Under the pieces are notes generated by a model. It searched no databases and was not told the DNA's origin. It saw only the letters and a program-made list of their open reading frames with translations. From NCBI RefSeq assembly GCF_030052815.1, contig NC_079504.1, positions 54,441,824 to 54,505,823 on the forward strand: a DNA stretch of 64,000 nucleotides, in the 5' to 3' direction. Below are positions 12,958 through 24,960 of the stretch, piece after piece. Source of the DNA: Hevea brasiliensis (Eukaryota > Streptophyta > Magnoliopsida > Malpighiales > Euphorbiaceae). Position 1 is the stretch's first letter; each line of letters opens with the position of its first letter. A program made the position numbers and the translations under genes.

Positions 12958-15033
12958 TATTAGTAGTATGCCCTAGAGCATATCATTTATTATGTATCTT
13001 GTACATATTTTATTAATAAAAGGCATTTTCACTTTTCCATTTACATAATATATTTATGTGTAATAGAAAAAGTCCATTGATATTTTGTTAGAAATTCTAT
13101 TCTTAAGTTTTTAGGAATATGAGTGACAGTATTTCTAGCACAAAGTATCATAAATTAGTTCACAATCGAGGATACTTCACAATAAGGACATGATTTATCC
13201 AGAAATATTGTAATCATATTTGTTCCCAAGTTATTTATATGCGATGTAAATAAGATGGAATGGTGAGTCTCATGCCATATAACAAACATGATAGGCACTT
13301 ATATATGATAAGTAGGTCGAACCAGTGATATTTATGACAAGCACATGGAGTTTACTCTTGTCAATGTATTGTTAGAAATCATATCAATGCATATAATCTT
13401 TAGACTTGAGATAGCACAGTTATCTTGTATATAGGTGGTTTGAGTTTGATACTGCTTTCATACTTGTACTGTGTATGGGTATATGGGTATGTGTTGGCTT
13501 CTACTAGTTATATATAGAGGTAGGTGTTGATCAAGATGGAATCTGTTCCTCTAAGTAAATAGGGATAAAATCCTATGTTCATTTAATTGTTCTTGATGTT
13601 TCAAGTTCCTGGCCAGGACAGATAGATTTAATCAGAAAAGAGTTTCCGATGAGAAAATCTTTTTAATCAAGAACTGGAATTAAAAGTGAACATAATATTC
13701 ATAGCAAATGGGGTTTGACATAAACCATAACTCCAACTCGAATTGGGATTTTGTAACAAAGAGATTCTAGTGCATGGTAACATATGACTATAGGTTCCTT
13801 TAAGGTAAACGTTATTACTAATTGGGTGGCCATGGCATGCTATGCTAGGTGTTAACCATGGTCTATGAGGTGCATAAAATGATTTAGAAAAATCGTTTAT
13901 GGTAAGAAAGAGTTCTAATGATATTAAGAGTTGATATCATGTCTCATTGCCAATTAGTGATGAGCCTAGTAAGTCACACACATATACAAGTAATCACCAA
14001 ATTAAATATGATTTAATTAATTAAAGAGTTCAATTGATTAATTACATAGGTTTGGTTTGCAATTAGATTGCAAAGTCCCTAGCATGGCTTGAAACCAAAT
14101 CTAGGTTATTGGATGTATAGTATAAGTTAAATTTATATTTAAAGTGTTTTAATATGAATTTAATTAATGAGAAATTAATTAATAAAGATTAATTAATTAA
14201 TTTATATTTGATATAAATTGATTAGAAGAAGAGAAATAATTATTTTGGGATGAGAACTCAAAATTAAGACACAGGGGTATTTTGGTCATTTCACAAGGTG
14301 ACATGTGGCACCATGAGATGGTAACACATGGCACTACACATAAGCTTGCCAAATGTCTTTTAATCATGTAAGATTATTAAAGTCAAGATTAAATATTGGT
14401 TTGACACTTGGCACAATGTGATTGGGTCAATTAAAACCTAGAGCCAATCGTATGTGACATGTGGCAAGGGTTTAAAGTGGTGACCTAGTTATATAAGTGT
14501 AAGGATGAAAGAACAAAATACACAAGCTGCCATTCTCTCTTTGTGCTGCCACCCTTGGCTGCCCTCTCCCCTCTTCTTCTTCATCTCTCATCAATTCAAA
14601 GAGATTAGCAAACATTCTCTTGAATTAAAAATAGTAGAAATTGTTTCTAGTGTCCTGTTTACATCTGTAATCTCTCAAAAGGCAAAACTTGATTTTCTAA
14701 TTCATAGAAAAAGCTTTAGAAGCTGTTCAAAGGCTGCCATAGGTGATCTTGGTGTGGACGAATCCCAAAGGTGCCAAACACACTGCAGTGCATCAAAATG
14801 TTAGTGCACTTGTTCTTGATCTAATCTAGGGTTCTAATGGATTAATATATTAATTCTAAAATCTTAAATGGAAAATGTAGATCCAAAAATATATTAAAAG
14901 AGTTTTAATATGCTGTTTATCATTGAAATCAAATAGATAAAAAAATAAATCTTGCATGATGCATGTGACTCTAGAAGAAAAATTTTGAATTTCAATGATC
15001 TAAACTTGTGTTTTTCATGCTTCCGCTCCTTCA
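12958..15033 (+). mobile_element. Solo copia-like LTR (2076 bp) with target duplication AGTCC
   Basis: AGTCC at 12953-12957 and at 15034-15038 brackets a segment that starts TATTAGTAGTATGC (TG mutated to TA; the other copy at 2658 has TGTTAGTAG) and ends CTCCTTCA. On either side the sequence belongs to the integrase tail region of C. It has a plausible TATA box and a C/T-rich transcribed leader but no internal genes. I infer Ty1/copia from the general look of the LTR, not from a protein, so the superfamily is less certain than the LTR call. The 99-residue ORF at 14505-14804 lies in the transcribed LTR and is not supported as a gene. Confidence 0.8.
14490..14497 (+). promoter_or_regulatory. 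Probable TATA box of the copia-like LTR
   Basis: TATATAAG lies about 540 bases before the LTR end. About 30 bases downstream is 'acaaaatacacaag', a plausible start, then a pyrimidine-rich leader. Confidence 0.55.
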
Positions 15034-15038
15034 AGTCC

Positions 15039-16872
15039 TTGAATAATCGTGGGTGTTGTCTTCTTTTGTCTTTATCACATTCCCATGTGGTCTTTTGACC
15101 TAAATGATGGTTCCATAGCACTTTAACTAGTGGTATTTATTTATTTCTTAACTGCTTTACCTCATGTGCCAAGATCTTTATGGGTTCCTCATCATAAGTT
15201 AGGTTTGGATTTATTTCAATTTTAGAGGTAAAGCAAGTCTATGTGCTAATGGGCCCACTTTTTCTAGAACCTCGTATGGTTCTATGAAGCGAGGACTTAG
15301 TTTTCCTCTTTCTCCATAATCTTATGATCTTCTTTCATGGGGGAAACCTTCAAAACACTTTATTATTCATATTATCTTTAATATCTCTCTTCTTTAAGTT
15401 TAAGACTTCTGACAATCTAATGCAGCTTTTAGTTTATTTTAAATAATTCAAATTTTCTCTTACTATAGTTTTGTCCCTTATTTTCTTTCATGTTTCCTTA
15501 TGACGTGGCCATATTGGTCATATTAGAAATACTTATCTAATTTTTGGCTGTAGATCCCATAACTACTATCTTACTATCTTCACTCATGATCTATACCTAT
15601 GTGCTATTTTGTACCATCTTGTTTACTTTAATTTAACTTATTACTCATTAATTTACTCCTTTACTTGATAGGACAGTTCAAAATACTCTTGCACATCTTA
15701 AAATTACTTGATAGGAAAGCGTTTGGCTCATAACACTGTCCCAATTTGAATTCCTCTGAATTTCACACTTCTGGGTTATATACCGTAATAATTATTCTCC
15801 CTAGTGTCATTCCTTTTTACATTCTTCATCCTTACTTTTCAATTGATCTCTTTTACTCTTTCTAAGACTGCATTTGCTTCTTTCAATTCCTGATTCTATT
15901 CTCCCCAATCTTATATGGGCTTCTCAATTTTTTTTCTTTATTAACTCCTTTATCTTCCCTACAACTAAATTTTGGTCATATTATTCTTTAGTCTTATTCT
16001 CTTTCTTGACCTAATTGTCATGTCAAAAGCTGGCACCTCTTATCATCTCTAATAAATCCTCTACACTTCAATATTATTTCGAATCGGTTCTCTGACCATT
16101 CTGGCTAGCACTTCCACTAATTTTCGTAGCATCTCATTATTACATTTAAACCGATTATTCAAATTTTCACTTCTACGTTTTTTTTTATCTACCGATATTC
16201 TATAGCTTATTTTTCACTGACTTGCAATCATTAACTTCTCTTCTACTAAACTATAAACTACTCTCTTTTCATACTATAAATTCCTTGAATTACCATTTTA
16301 CGAGTTATGAACATCATCCATAGCATCTTGTCTCCCTCAGGGGAACAAATCATACCTTATGCCTTGCTACTACACAAATAAGATACTGTTTTTCACCAAA
16401 CTTTAGGCAAAAGGTTCATTGCAATACCAAAATAATTGCAAGACCTCATATTAGAGACCAGATGACCTTACCCTATAGGTGTTATCTTTAATTTATGACT
16501 ATACTAAAATCTCTAGTCTTATAGCAAATCCTAATGTACTGTAACTAATGTTAGGGTAATTGAGTCAGTGACTCTAGTTACCGTACAACCATGACCTTTC
16601 AATATTATAACTTTAGGGTTTTAAATCTCTAATTAAGATTTTCAACTCATTTCCAATAATAGAACTCCGTTCTGGTATAGCTATACCAAAGTAGAAGCCA
16701 TTTGCAATTATCCTTATCTTGGTGCACTATCGAGTAGTACATAGCTCTATATAATAATCCCAAGTCAATACTGTAATCTGTAGCTTACATAATAAACATT
16801 GAGAGCATTGTATAGTTATTATGATACATCCTAATAGATCAAACTTCCCTATTTCTTATCCCTCTCGAATCC
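15039..16872 (-). pseudogene. Decayed integrase/chromodomain region of element C
   Basis: 15110-15370 aligns with the minus-strand chromodomain and integrase tail of D (45190-45530). Shared landmarks are the tracts for 'agcactttaactagtgg', 'gccaagatctttatggg' and 'tttcaattt', in the same order. Up to about 15460 a weaker match to the next part of the integrase is visible. From about 15500 to 16872 I see only AT-rich sequence with no recognisable domain, presumably further decayed pol of the same element. No open frame survives. Confidence 0.65.
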
Positions 16873-17048
16873 ACTAATATCTTAAACTTATTCTAATTAT
16901 AGTATCCACTGACATCTATCAATAGTAATACCTTTGCCCTCATATAGAGCAACTTTCTTACTAAAACTCACTTTTAGGTTCTCTTACCTTGCAATAATTA
17001 GGCACGCTAATTGGCTCTATAATTTATCATATTCTAGGAGATGCCTCT
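16873..17048. repeat. Left copy of the 176-bp duplication flanking Athila G
   Basis: This segment ends exactly at the LTR start of G (17049). It is repeated with no gaps and 12 mismatches at 29308-29483, which begins exactly after the other LTR. Both copies are in the same orientation and belong to the internal region of C. Confidence 0.85.
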
Positions 17049-18626
17049 TGTTTGCTGGTTTTACAAACCCGCAAGTGCACGGATCGCTAACAAGTAATAA
17101 AATGATAAGCAAAGTATCATTCCCACGAGGACCTTTGTTTAGCAAGTACCAATCTACATAGTAATTTTGACTATCTAGGCTATCAAATATTTAAGGAATG
17201 AAGTTTGTTAACTTTAAACATTGGAATAGTAAACTTAAAATGAAGTAATCTACTTTTGGAATAATTCTAGAGTTAAGATTTCACACTTGAATCTTATTAG
17301 GGATGTTATCTCGTTTTTTTACTGAATTGAGGATCGTTTTCCTTAATGGAAATTAGTCCTAAGTTATCCTAAATCCTCCCTCAAGGCATTTAGGGTGTAT
17401 TTTAATTAACTCAAACCCTACTTTCGTAGTGATCAAATTAATTAAAATCCTTTAAGACCTTTGACCAATTTTTAGGTTCCACAAAGGTATCAGCCTATGT
17501 CTAGGTCAGATATCCTAGGCTCAAGATCTTGATTTTCTAATGTTAATCTCTGCCTTTCAGTCCTTCAATCAACATCTACAATCATGTTTAAGTGGGTACC
17601 ATCACATTGCATGCGTTAGAATCACAAGAAATTAAATCAAGAAACGAATCTCAAATCCAATCAATAAAACTTAATGCTCATCCATAATAATAATTACAAG
17701 CATTACTCTCCCAAATCTAGAATAAGGAAACTACTCACTCATGGTGAGTTCAACAAACATCATGATAAAAGGTAAAAAAAAAAATAGTAAAAAGAAAATC
17801 ATGTAAAAGAAATAAAGCAATAGAATTTTGTCTAGGGAGATGAAACGAAGGAACCGAAGATAGTTTGCAGCTTTGATCTTTTGGAGCTTCGTTTGGAAAA
17901 CTTCTTTTGGTACTGACGCAGAGCCCAACAGCAGCAGCCTTCAGCAGAACTCCCTGCGAATCCCCGTCTTCTGATGTTTTCTTTTCTATTTATATTGGTT
18001 GCTCTAGGGTTAGGTCGCTTTGAGTCTAAAAGGCTTCAGGAGTCTCGTTTGAATCAGAAAACAGGAGGGGAATTTGAGTTATAAAACTGGCTATAGCATA
18101 GTACACGGCTCGTGTGCCATTACAAGGGTCCCGTAATGCAGGGCCGTGTGACTTGCTGGAGGAGAATTACGAAATCTTATTCTGACACAGAAAGTTACAC
18201 GGGTCTGTGCCAACTACACGGGCCTAGTATTGTTGTTCCCATAAGGTTCTTCAAGTTGTTTTTCGGCAGAGACTTATGCGGGTCCCCACAGATTACACGA
18301 CCTGTGTACTTGTGTTTCTCATCGATTCTCTTAGCTTTCTTCTGGCAGAGAGTTACACGGGTCTGAGGCTTGGTTTACATGACCCGTGTACTTTGTATCA
18401 GCAGCAATTCTCTGTCTTTTTACCTCTCTAAGCTTTCCTTTGCACTCCCATTCTTTAGGGCTTCACCCAAACACCTGAAATAATGCAGAAATATGGAATA
18501 AAGGGCTTGGCAACAAAATTTACAAAAACTCAAGAAATCAACTATCATGCATGAAAATACTTGCCTAAATGCTATGAAATAGTATGCAAATGTGTTTAAA
18601 AACATCTATACAATTCAAATGTATCA
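17049..18626 (-). repeat. 3' LTR of Athila G (1578 bp)
   Basis: The plus-strand ends are TGTTTGC and TGTATCA, so the minus-strand LTR runs TGATACA...GCAAACA. It aligns with 27712-29307. The part 18090-18400 holds repeated ACACGG..CCGTGT-type palindromes. There are no genes inside; the 65- and 84-residue frames here are not conserved between the two LTRs. Confidence 0.9.
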
Positions 18627-18642
18627 AATACCCCCAAACTTT
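18627..18642 (-). promoter_or_regulatory. Polypurine tract of Athila G
   Basis: The minus strand reads AAAGTTTGGGGGTATT immediately before the LTR start TGATACA. This is the usual Athila arrangement. Confidence 0.75.
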
Positions 18643-20159
18643 AGCTTTTATTTGTCCTCAAGTGAAACAAAACTCTATTTTAAAACACATTTCAGGGGAT
18701 ACTTAGGAATACAACCATCAATTTAATAAGCATAGAATTGAACTCCTCCAATCCTTCATTCCAATTTCCTTCTTTCAAGGCGTAAGGGTTCTACTAGCTG
18801 TTTGCTTAGAACTTCACCTCATTTCATAGTGTTTCAACTAATTATTCCTCTATACAAGACCATTAATAAGCCACAAACAACCTTTTTTATCGGGATAGAA
18901 TTGAGAAACACTAACTCCCCCAAATTTACCTCTTTTATTGTGCAGGTATTTCAATTCTAACTCCATAAGCATATCTCAATTTTCCTTCTCCACTAATATA
19001 GCATGCACTTTTCAAAAGATCAAAAGGTCTTTCAAAAGGGTCGTAATGGGGCTAAGGGATAATGACTTGGTTGCCAATGAAAGGTTTTTAGAGAATGCAA
19101 ATATGAGGATAACATGTATGCATAAAGCACTGATTTTGTATGGAGAGGAAGGGCCTTTGGCTTTTTACAATGCTAAGCATGCTTCCATGATACTTATTTT
19201 GCGACTTCTTTTTTTTTTTTTTTTTTTTTTGTGTCCTCTCCCCCAAACTCATTGCTTTTGTTGGGTTGGAAAGGCAAATTTTTTTCTTTTAATTTCAATT
19301 GCACACTTGCATTCCTTCTTGAGTTCTTCATCCTTTCTTCATTTTCTTTAGGCATTTTGCTTCCTTAAAAAGGTATGGTAGGTGTTTAAGCTAGGGGCTA
19401 GGTAAATAACATGGGTAAGCAATAAATTCTAAGGGATAAACATAGGCTTCAAGTTAGCTACAAGGGATATACATTTTAATTAGGGGTGGCTAAGGCTTAG
19501 TGAGGCTATATCAAATAATGCCTTAATCATTTCTTTATCAAGCATATGCTAGGATTTCACCTTGATAGGTCCAAGAGATATGTTTTATAGCTAGTGAGGC
19601 ATTTTTAGGTTTGCTTGTATTTCAAAAATTGTTCTCCTAATTTTGCAAGTTTAATGTAATAAATTAATAGCTATGAGGAGGTTTAACTAGTCTAATTCCA
19701 TTAAAGATAGTTTCTTCACAAACAACATGTTGGAATCCCTTTTTGCCTATCTAGATACATTCATTCCTCTATGCCATGGAGTCCAATTATTAGCTTACTA
19801 GAATTTGGTTATAGTGCTAAGTTTCACAATTGAAAGTCCAAAAATTTTAAAAAATTCTCAAAAATTTTGATACACAAGAATAATGTAACTGAATCTGAAC
19901 AATGCAATGATGTGCATGTAATGGTATGCAAATGCAATTGTATCCCCCCCAAACTCAAACATGACATTGTCCACAATGTTAACATAATGTCTAAAATCAG
20001 AGCAAACATACAAAAATTTTAAGGAAGCATATTATTTAGTAAGCATGGAAAATCTTTTAAACATAAATCAAATAAAAGAGACCTATGGTTTCAAGTTAGG
20101 ACTAAGGCATGTAAGATATTACAATAAAATCCTATCCTATAGTCCTAGATCTAAAAGGC
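18643..20159 (-). other. 3' non-coding region of Athila G with repeated purine tracts and a T22 run
   Basis: No coding signal is seen over about 1.5 kb. The minus strand has three more TTTGGGGG-like tracts (plus-strand C runs at 18917-18921, 19240-19244 and 19944-19950) besides the terminal one. A run of 22 T lies at 19209-19230. The 137-residue plus-strand frame at 18938-19351 crosses the T run and is not convincing. Confidence 0.65.
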
Positions 20160-21470
20160 CTCTGATGATGATGATGGTCATGTTGGTGATCTTGGCTCCT
20201 CTTTCTCCTTATCCTCCTCATCTAACTTGTCCAGTAGCATGTCCAGCTTATTGTGTGCTTCTTGGAGGCTGTCCTCGATAGCTCACATCCTACCGTATAT
20301 TGTGGTCTCCATGCGTTGCAGGTATGCGATGACCGAATCTGTCAGTGGTGGTGTATATGGAGGCACTCGAACAGAGGACTCTTCGAACATCCACCCTTGC
20401 TCTTCTTCTTGAGGCTGTGAAGTTTTGTCAGGTCCCTCTCTTGCCTCATCTCTCTGAGGAATGGTGTTTCCTTCGGCATCTACCAAGTAGCATGTGTTGC
20501 CCACCTTCTTACATATCCCCATGGATATGCAGATAGTTTAATCAATTCTCAACGTTCCAGTAACAAAGCGCAGTCTGTGATGTCCTGGAATGAAACCAAA
20601 GTGAAAAGCAATGGTGGTGACAAGGCCACCAAGGACAATGTGCTCGGTGGACTGATGGCAAAGGCATCGGAGATGGTTGCACAAGAAGAAGCTAGTGCTA
20701 CACCGCTGTCTAGTTACCATGCACCACAAAAAGAAGAGCTCATTGGCGTTGACAACGCCAAGGCTATCGCCACGACCCATGATGGTGTGGGCGGCTATCC
20801 GATGCATATATCGCAATGCTGGACTAGTGATGCCCGTAGATTTAGATTTACTAGAGTTATACGATTTTGAGTTTGGTGCAATGGAATCCTAGAAGTTGAT
20901 GTTGTTATACAGCATGTGGTTCCTTGGGATTTCTTGGTGGCCGGCGCTGTCAAAGCCAAAGATGGCATTGAACTCGTCCATGTTCATTACCCGGTCGACA
21001 CCAAGGAGGCGAAACTCGATCCTGCCCCTGTCCTCTCAGTCGGTAGGCCATAAGGTGGCCTTGAAGCTGCCCAAAAATTCTAGCGTGGTGTCTTTGTAGG
21101 CCAAAAATTAGAGTTGGGCAAACCTTGTCCACCCAATGCTGTCAAGTAACCTATTGATTTCATCTTACAAACCAGTTTGTTCCAAAAGCGGAAAATACAT
21201 GTATTTGGTGGAGGATATTTTTCGGGCATGAAGTCGGGTGCACATTTCTTTGTGGGTATCATCTTGAAATCCCCAAGGAATAGAGATTTTAGGTTGTGGA
21301 GGGGATTGTGGCTGTGGTTGCGGTGGAGGAGGGGCTTGTTGAGATGGTTAGGGAGTGGCTACCCTCGTTTTTGGGCGTTGGGTTAGAGGCTGGGGTGGAG
21401 AAGGTGAGGATTCTCCTCTTTGCCTTGAAGAAGAGCCGATCCTTCTTGCAGATCTCTTAGCGGGATCCAT
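20160..21470 (-). pseudogene. ATHILA-type extra ORF between pol and the 3' LTR
   Basis: The frame starts with MDPAKRSARR at 21470, in a proline-rich N-terminus with S/P/Q repeats to about residue 65. A globular domain follows (LLDSIGWTRF, TTLEFLGSF, EFRLLG, MNMDEFNAIFGF), then GRGDSLGVVNANELFFLW. The C-terminus is acidic and Glu/Lys-rich and may be a coiled coil. The frame opened at 21470 is the same as at 20816 and 20522, so about 950 bases have no net frameshift, yet I count about seven in-frame stops. The domain style resembles the ATHILA ORF1 family (Pfam PF03078, by recognition only). Its function is not established. An envelope-like role has been proposed for the protein at this position in Athila, but no transmembrane segment is evident here. 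Confidence 0.72.
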
Positions 21471-21639
21471 GGATGGGTTTTTGGGAAGGAGAAAAGTAGG
21501 ATTTTGGTGAAGGGAAATGAGATTTGAGAGGTTTTTATAGGCTAGGAAGGGAAGAGACGAAGGGTTTTGTGTTTATGAAGGGTTTTATTGCTATGGGTGC
21601 ATTTAAAGAGCCGTTAAGACTCTTCGTTTCACGAGTTTC

Positions 21640-22030
21640 ACACTCCAAGAGTCGCGTTTGCGACGAAATACACGGGTTGTATATCACTACATGGGTCCTG
21701 ACATGTAGGGCCTTGTAAATTTCTGCCCAAAATTTTCAAAATCTGTCGTAGTACATGGCCTGTGTAAATAAGCTTTGGGACCCGTGTAACTTTCTGTTTC
21801 TCGAATTTCATTGCTGGATATGTTACATGGCCCATGTAAATTACAAGGAGCCCTGTGTAAATTTTTGTCTCTAAGTTATTCTGCTAGAGGCATTACACAG
21901 TCCACGTAACTTGGACTATGGACCCGTTTAACTTTCTGTTTCCCGAAGAGTGGAAATTGCATGAAATTTATGGACTTCCAGAAAGTTACATGGTGCGTGT
22001 AAAACCAGTACTCAACCTGTGTGATTTTCT
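21640..22030. repeat. Repeated ACACGGG/CCCGTGT palindromes in the Athila spacer
   Basis: Several variants of 'acacgggttgt', 'acatggcctgtgta', 'acccgtgtaactttctg' and 'acatggcccatgtaaa' occur at intervals of about 50-90 bases. The same motif family occurs in both LTRs (18100-18400 and 28750-29075). Here it lies between the pol stop and the start of the extra ORF. Confidence 0.7.
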
Positions 22031-22396
22031 GATTTTTCAAATCTTTGGTAAATGAAAAATTCCATCATCATAACACATGAAATGGATGTAAAGTTGAGTA
22101 ATAGAGCTACTTCCCTGGTTTTCTCCAAATTCCCTTTTGTGGTTTTGACTTGGTGATTCCTTTCCTCTCTTGATCTCTACTCCCCTTTCTAAAAATTCCT
22201 ACAAAGTGAAATGCTAATAAGTATGAAAAAAAAATCAATACGAAAAAAAAAAGAAAAAGAAAAGAAAAGTTTAGAAAAAATTTGGGTTACCTCCCAAAAA
22301 GCGCTTGTTTATAGTTTTTAGTTGGACTTTGCTTGTTTATGGTCTGCCGGTAGGATAGTCAAGAGTGTAATTGACTCCCACTTCTATGGGTTCTCC

Positions 22397-23530
22397 TTAA
22401 AAGTAAGGCTTAAGCCTCTGCCCATTGACCTTGAATGCACCTAAGGTTTCGCTCCATACCTCTACTGTTCCATGTGGGAAGACTTGGGTGACTTTGAAAG
22501 GTCCAGACCATCTTGATTTCAACTTCCTCAGAAAGAGTTTCAATCTAGAGTTGAATAAGAGTATAAGATCTCCTTCTTTTATCTCTTTCCTTGCTATGTG
22601 CCTGTCATGCCATCTTTTGGTTTTATCTTTGAAGATTTTGGCATTTTCGTATGCATCCTGTCGGATTTCTTCCAACTCATTCAGTTGTAAGAGCCTTTTC
22701 TCACCAGCAGCTTTTAAGTCAAAGTTTAAGATCTGAATTGCCCAGTTAGCTTTATGCTCAAGTTCAACAAGAAGATGACATGATTTTCCATAAACCAATT
22801 GGAAGGGTGTTGTGCCAATTGGGGTTTTGTATGCAGTACGGTATGCCCATAGTGCATCATCTAACTTCATGCACTAGTCCTTCCTGGACCTGTTTATAGT
22901 TTTCTCTAGAATCTGCTTCAGTTCCCTGTTTGAGATTTCTACTTGACCGCTAGTTTGAGGACGATAAGGTGTGGCCGCCTTGTGAGTCACTCCATAATTT
23001 TTCAGTAGTTTTTTGAATCATTGGTTATAGAAGTGACTTCCTCCATCATTGATTATTGCTCGTGCTGTGCCAAATCATGTGAAAATGTTTTTCTTAAGGA
23101 ACCTTGTGACCACTCTAGCATCGTTGGTTGGTGTCGCAATTGCTTCTACCCATTTTGATACATAATCAACTCCAACCAAAATATACTTGTTTCCACGGGA
23201 GGAGGGGAATGGTCCCATGAAGTCTATTCCCCATACATCAAACAATTCTATCTCAAGTATACCATGCAGTGGCATTTCATTCCTCCTTAAACTGTTACCT
23301 GTTCTTTAGCATTGATCACAACCTAGCACAAAGGATCTTACATCCTTAAACAAATGTGACCAATAAAACATTGCTTGTAAAATTTTTACAGCGATTTTTG
23401 AGGTGCCAAAATGTCCTCCATATAGTGATGAATGGCAGTGATAAATGACACTTTTCATATCTTCCTCTGGTATGCATCTTCTTATCAGCCCATCATTACA
23501 TCTCTTGTACAGTAGAGATTCCTCCTATAA
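22397..23530 (-). pseudogene. Athila integrase
   Basis: Minus strand. A zinc finger of HHCC type is visible around 23460-23300 (H...H, then C..C before a stop). The catalytic core contains [14 protein letters not shown] (first aspartate) at about 23245 and, around 23050, an INDGG-like stretch with the second aspartate. The end of the core precedes [22 protein letters not shown] and [11 protein letters not shown], which are hallmarks of Athila integrases. The C-terminus at 22530-22397 has a [12 protein letters not shown] beta-barrel stretch and ends in NGQRLKPYF. The frame from 24055 to 22397 is single but has in-frame stops, so no active enzyme would be made. It would have inserted the cDNA into chromosomes. 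Confidence 0.88.
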
Positions 23531-24080
23531 GTAATATCTTACATCATGTAATAATTTCTTCCTTTGCTGATAAGTCATGTTTGGAGGCAGTATCCTGCAT
23601 ACAAGAAAATTAACAAAATCAGCATACCATGGAGCCTTGGAGAATGCAAGAAATTGCTCATCAGGAAATGAATCATCAATTGGCAAATCTTTAAAGTCCT
23701 CCATGTACTCCAATTTTAGTCTGGAAAGATGGTAAGCTACTACATTTTCGGATCCCTTTTTGTCCTTTATTTCAAGGTCAAATTCTTATAGGAGTAGGAT
23801 CCATCGAATCAGCCTTGGTTTTGCTTCCTTATTATTCAAAAGGTTCCGGATTACAGCATGATCTGTGAATACAATGACTTTTGACCCAATGAGGTAAGAT
23901 CTAAACTTGTCCATTGCAAACACCACTGCTAGGAATTCTTTCTCTGTGGTGGCATAATTGATTTGCGCATCATCTAATGTCTTGCTAGCATAATAAATAA
24001 CATAAAGTTTTTTTATCTTTTCTTTGCTCGAGTATTGCTCCAATTGCAAAGTCACTCGCGTTGCACATCAAATCCTACAT
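23525..24080 (-). pseudogene. Athila RNase H, joined to RT by a deletion
   Basis: From 24075 the minus strand reads [10 protein letters not shown] (the first RNase H aspartate), then [20 protein letters not shown] (catalytic glutamate), [14 protein letters not shown] and [12 protein letters not shown] (next aspartate). This enzyme degrades the RNA strand during reverse transcription. The frame is shifted relative to RT. The normal RT-connection segment is missing, so the frame jumps from SFLGHVGF almost directly to the RNase H start. The linker to integrase (SKAPWYADFVNFL at about 23640) follows. Confidence 0.85.
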
Positions 24081-24960
24081 GTCCCAAAAAGCTTTGCACT
24101 CTTTTGATTGATGTTGGTGGTGGCATGTTTTTAATGATCTCAATTTTTGCCTTATCTACTTCAATTCCTCTTTCTGATATCACATGTCCCAGAACTATGC
24201 ATTCCCTTACCATGAAGTGGCACTTTTCCCAATTTAGGACCAGGTTTGATTCTTCACATCTTTGCAACACCTTAGATAAATTAGCTAGGCAATCATCAAA
24301 AGTAGTTCCATACACGGAAAAATCATCCATAAAAACTTCCATGATATCTTCAATATAATCAGAAAAGATAGCCATCCTGCATCTTTGAAAGGTAGCAGAG
24401 GCATTACAAAGACCAAAAGGCATTCTCCTATATGCAAATGTTCCATAAGGGCAAGTGAATGTTGTCTTTTCTTGGTCTTCTGGATGAATAGGAATTTGAA
24501 AGAATCCCGAATACCCATCTAGGTAACAGAAATAAGAGTGTTTCGCTAATCTTTCTAACATTTGGTCAATGAAGGGGAGAGGGAAATGGTCTTTTCTGGT
24601 AGCACCATTTAATTTCCTATAGTCTATGCACATTTACCAACCAGTGACTACTCTAGCAGGGATTAGTACATTACTTGCATTTTGGATAACAGTTGTCCCA
24701 CCTTTCTTAGGAACTACATGCACTGCAGTAACCCATTTACTATCAGAGATTGGGTATATGATACCAGCATCTAATAGTTTTAAAATTTCTTTCTTGACTA
24801 CTTCTTTTATGTTTGGCTTAAGTCTTCTTTGGTGTTCGATTGTGGGTTTACTATTTTCTTCCATGGGTATCCTGTGCATGCAAATTGAAGGGTTGATTCC
24901 CTTTAGGTCTTCTATCTTATATCCTATGGCTTTACTACGGATCCTAAGTTCTCTTAGCAA
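24052..24960 (-). pseudogene. Athila reverse transcriptase
   Basis: Minus strand. The fingers begin near SKWVTAVHVVPKKGG at about 24740. A stop splits the protein at 24634-24636, just before MCIDYRKLN. LDGYSGFFQIPI holds the first palm aspartate, YRRMPFGLCNASATFQ the template-gripping loop, and FMDDFSVYG the catalytic aspartate pair, an FMDD variant of YxDD. GHVISERGIEVD lies in the thumb. It is fused after SFLGHVGF to a deletion junction at about 24070. It would have made the cDNA from retrotransposon RNA. It is in a different frame from protease and from RNase H. Confidence 0.9.

Noticed and set aside
14505..14804. 99-codon ORF in the copia-like solo LTR
   Set aside because: It lies downstream of the TATA box in the transcribed leader of the LTR; such short leader frames are common and it has no motif.
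18938..19351. 137-codon plus-strand ORF
   Set aside because: It crosses a T22 run and lies antisense in the 3' region of Athila G; no motif.
21640..22030. Spaced palindromes resembling a CRISPR array
   Set aside because: The repeats are imperfect and the spacing irregular, they also occur in LTRs, and the DNA is plant nuclear.
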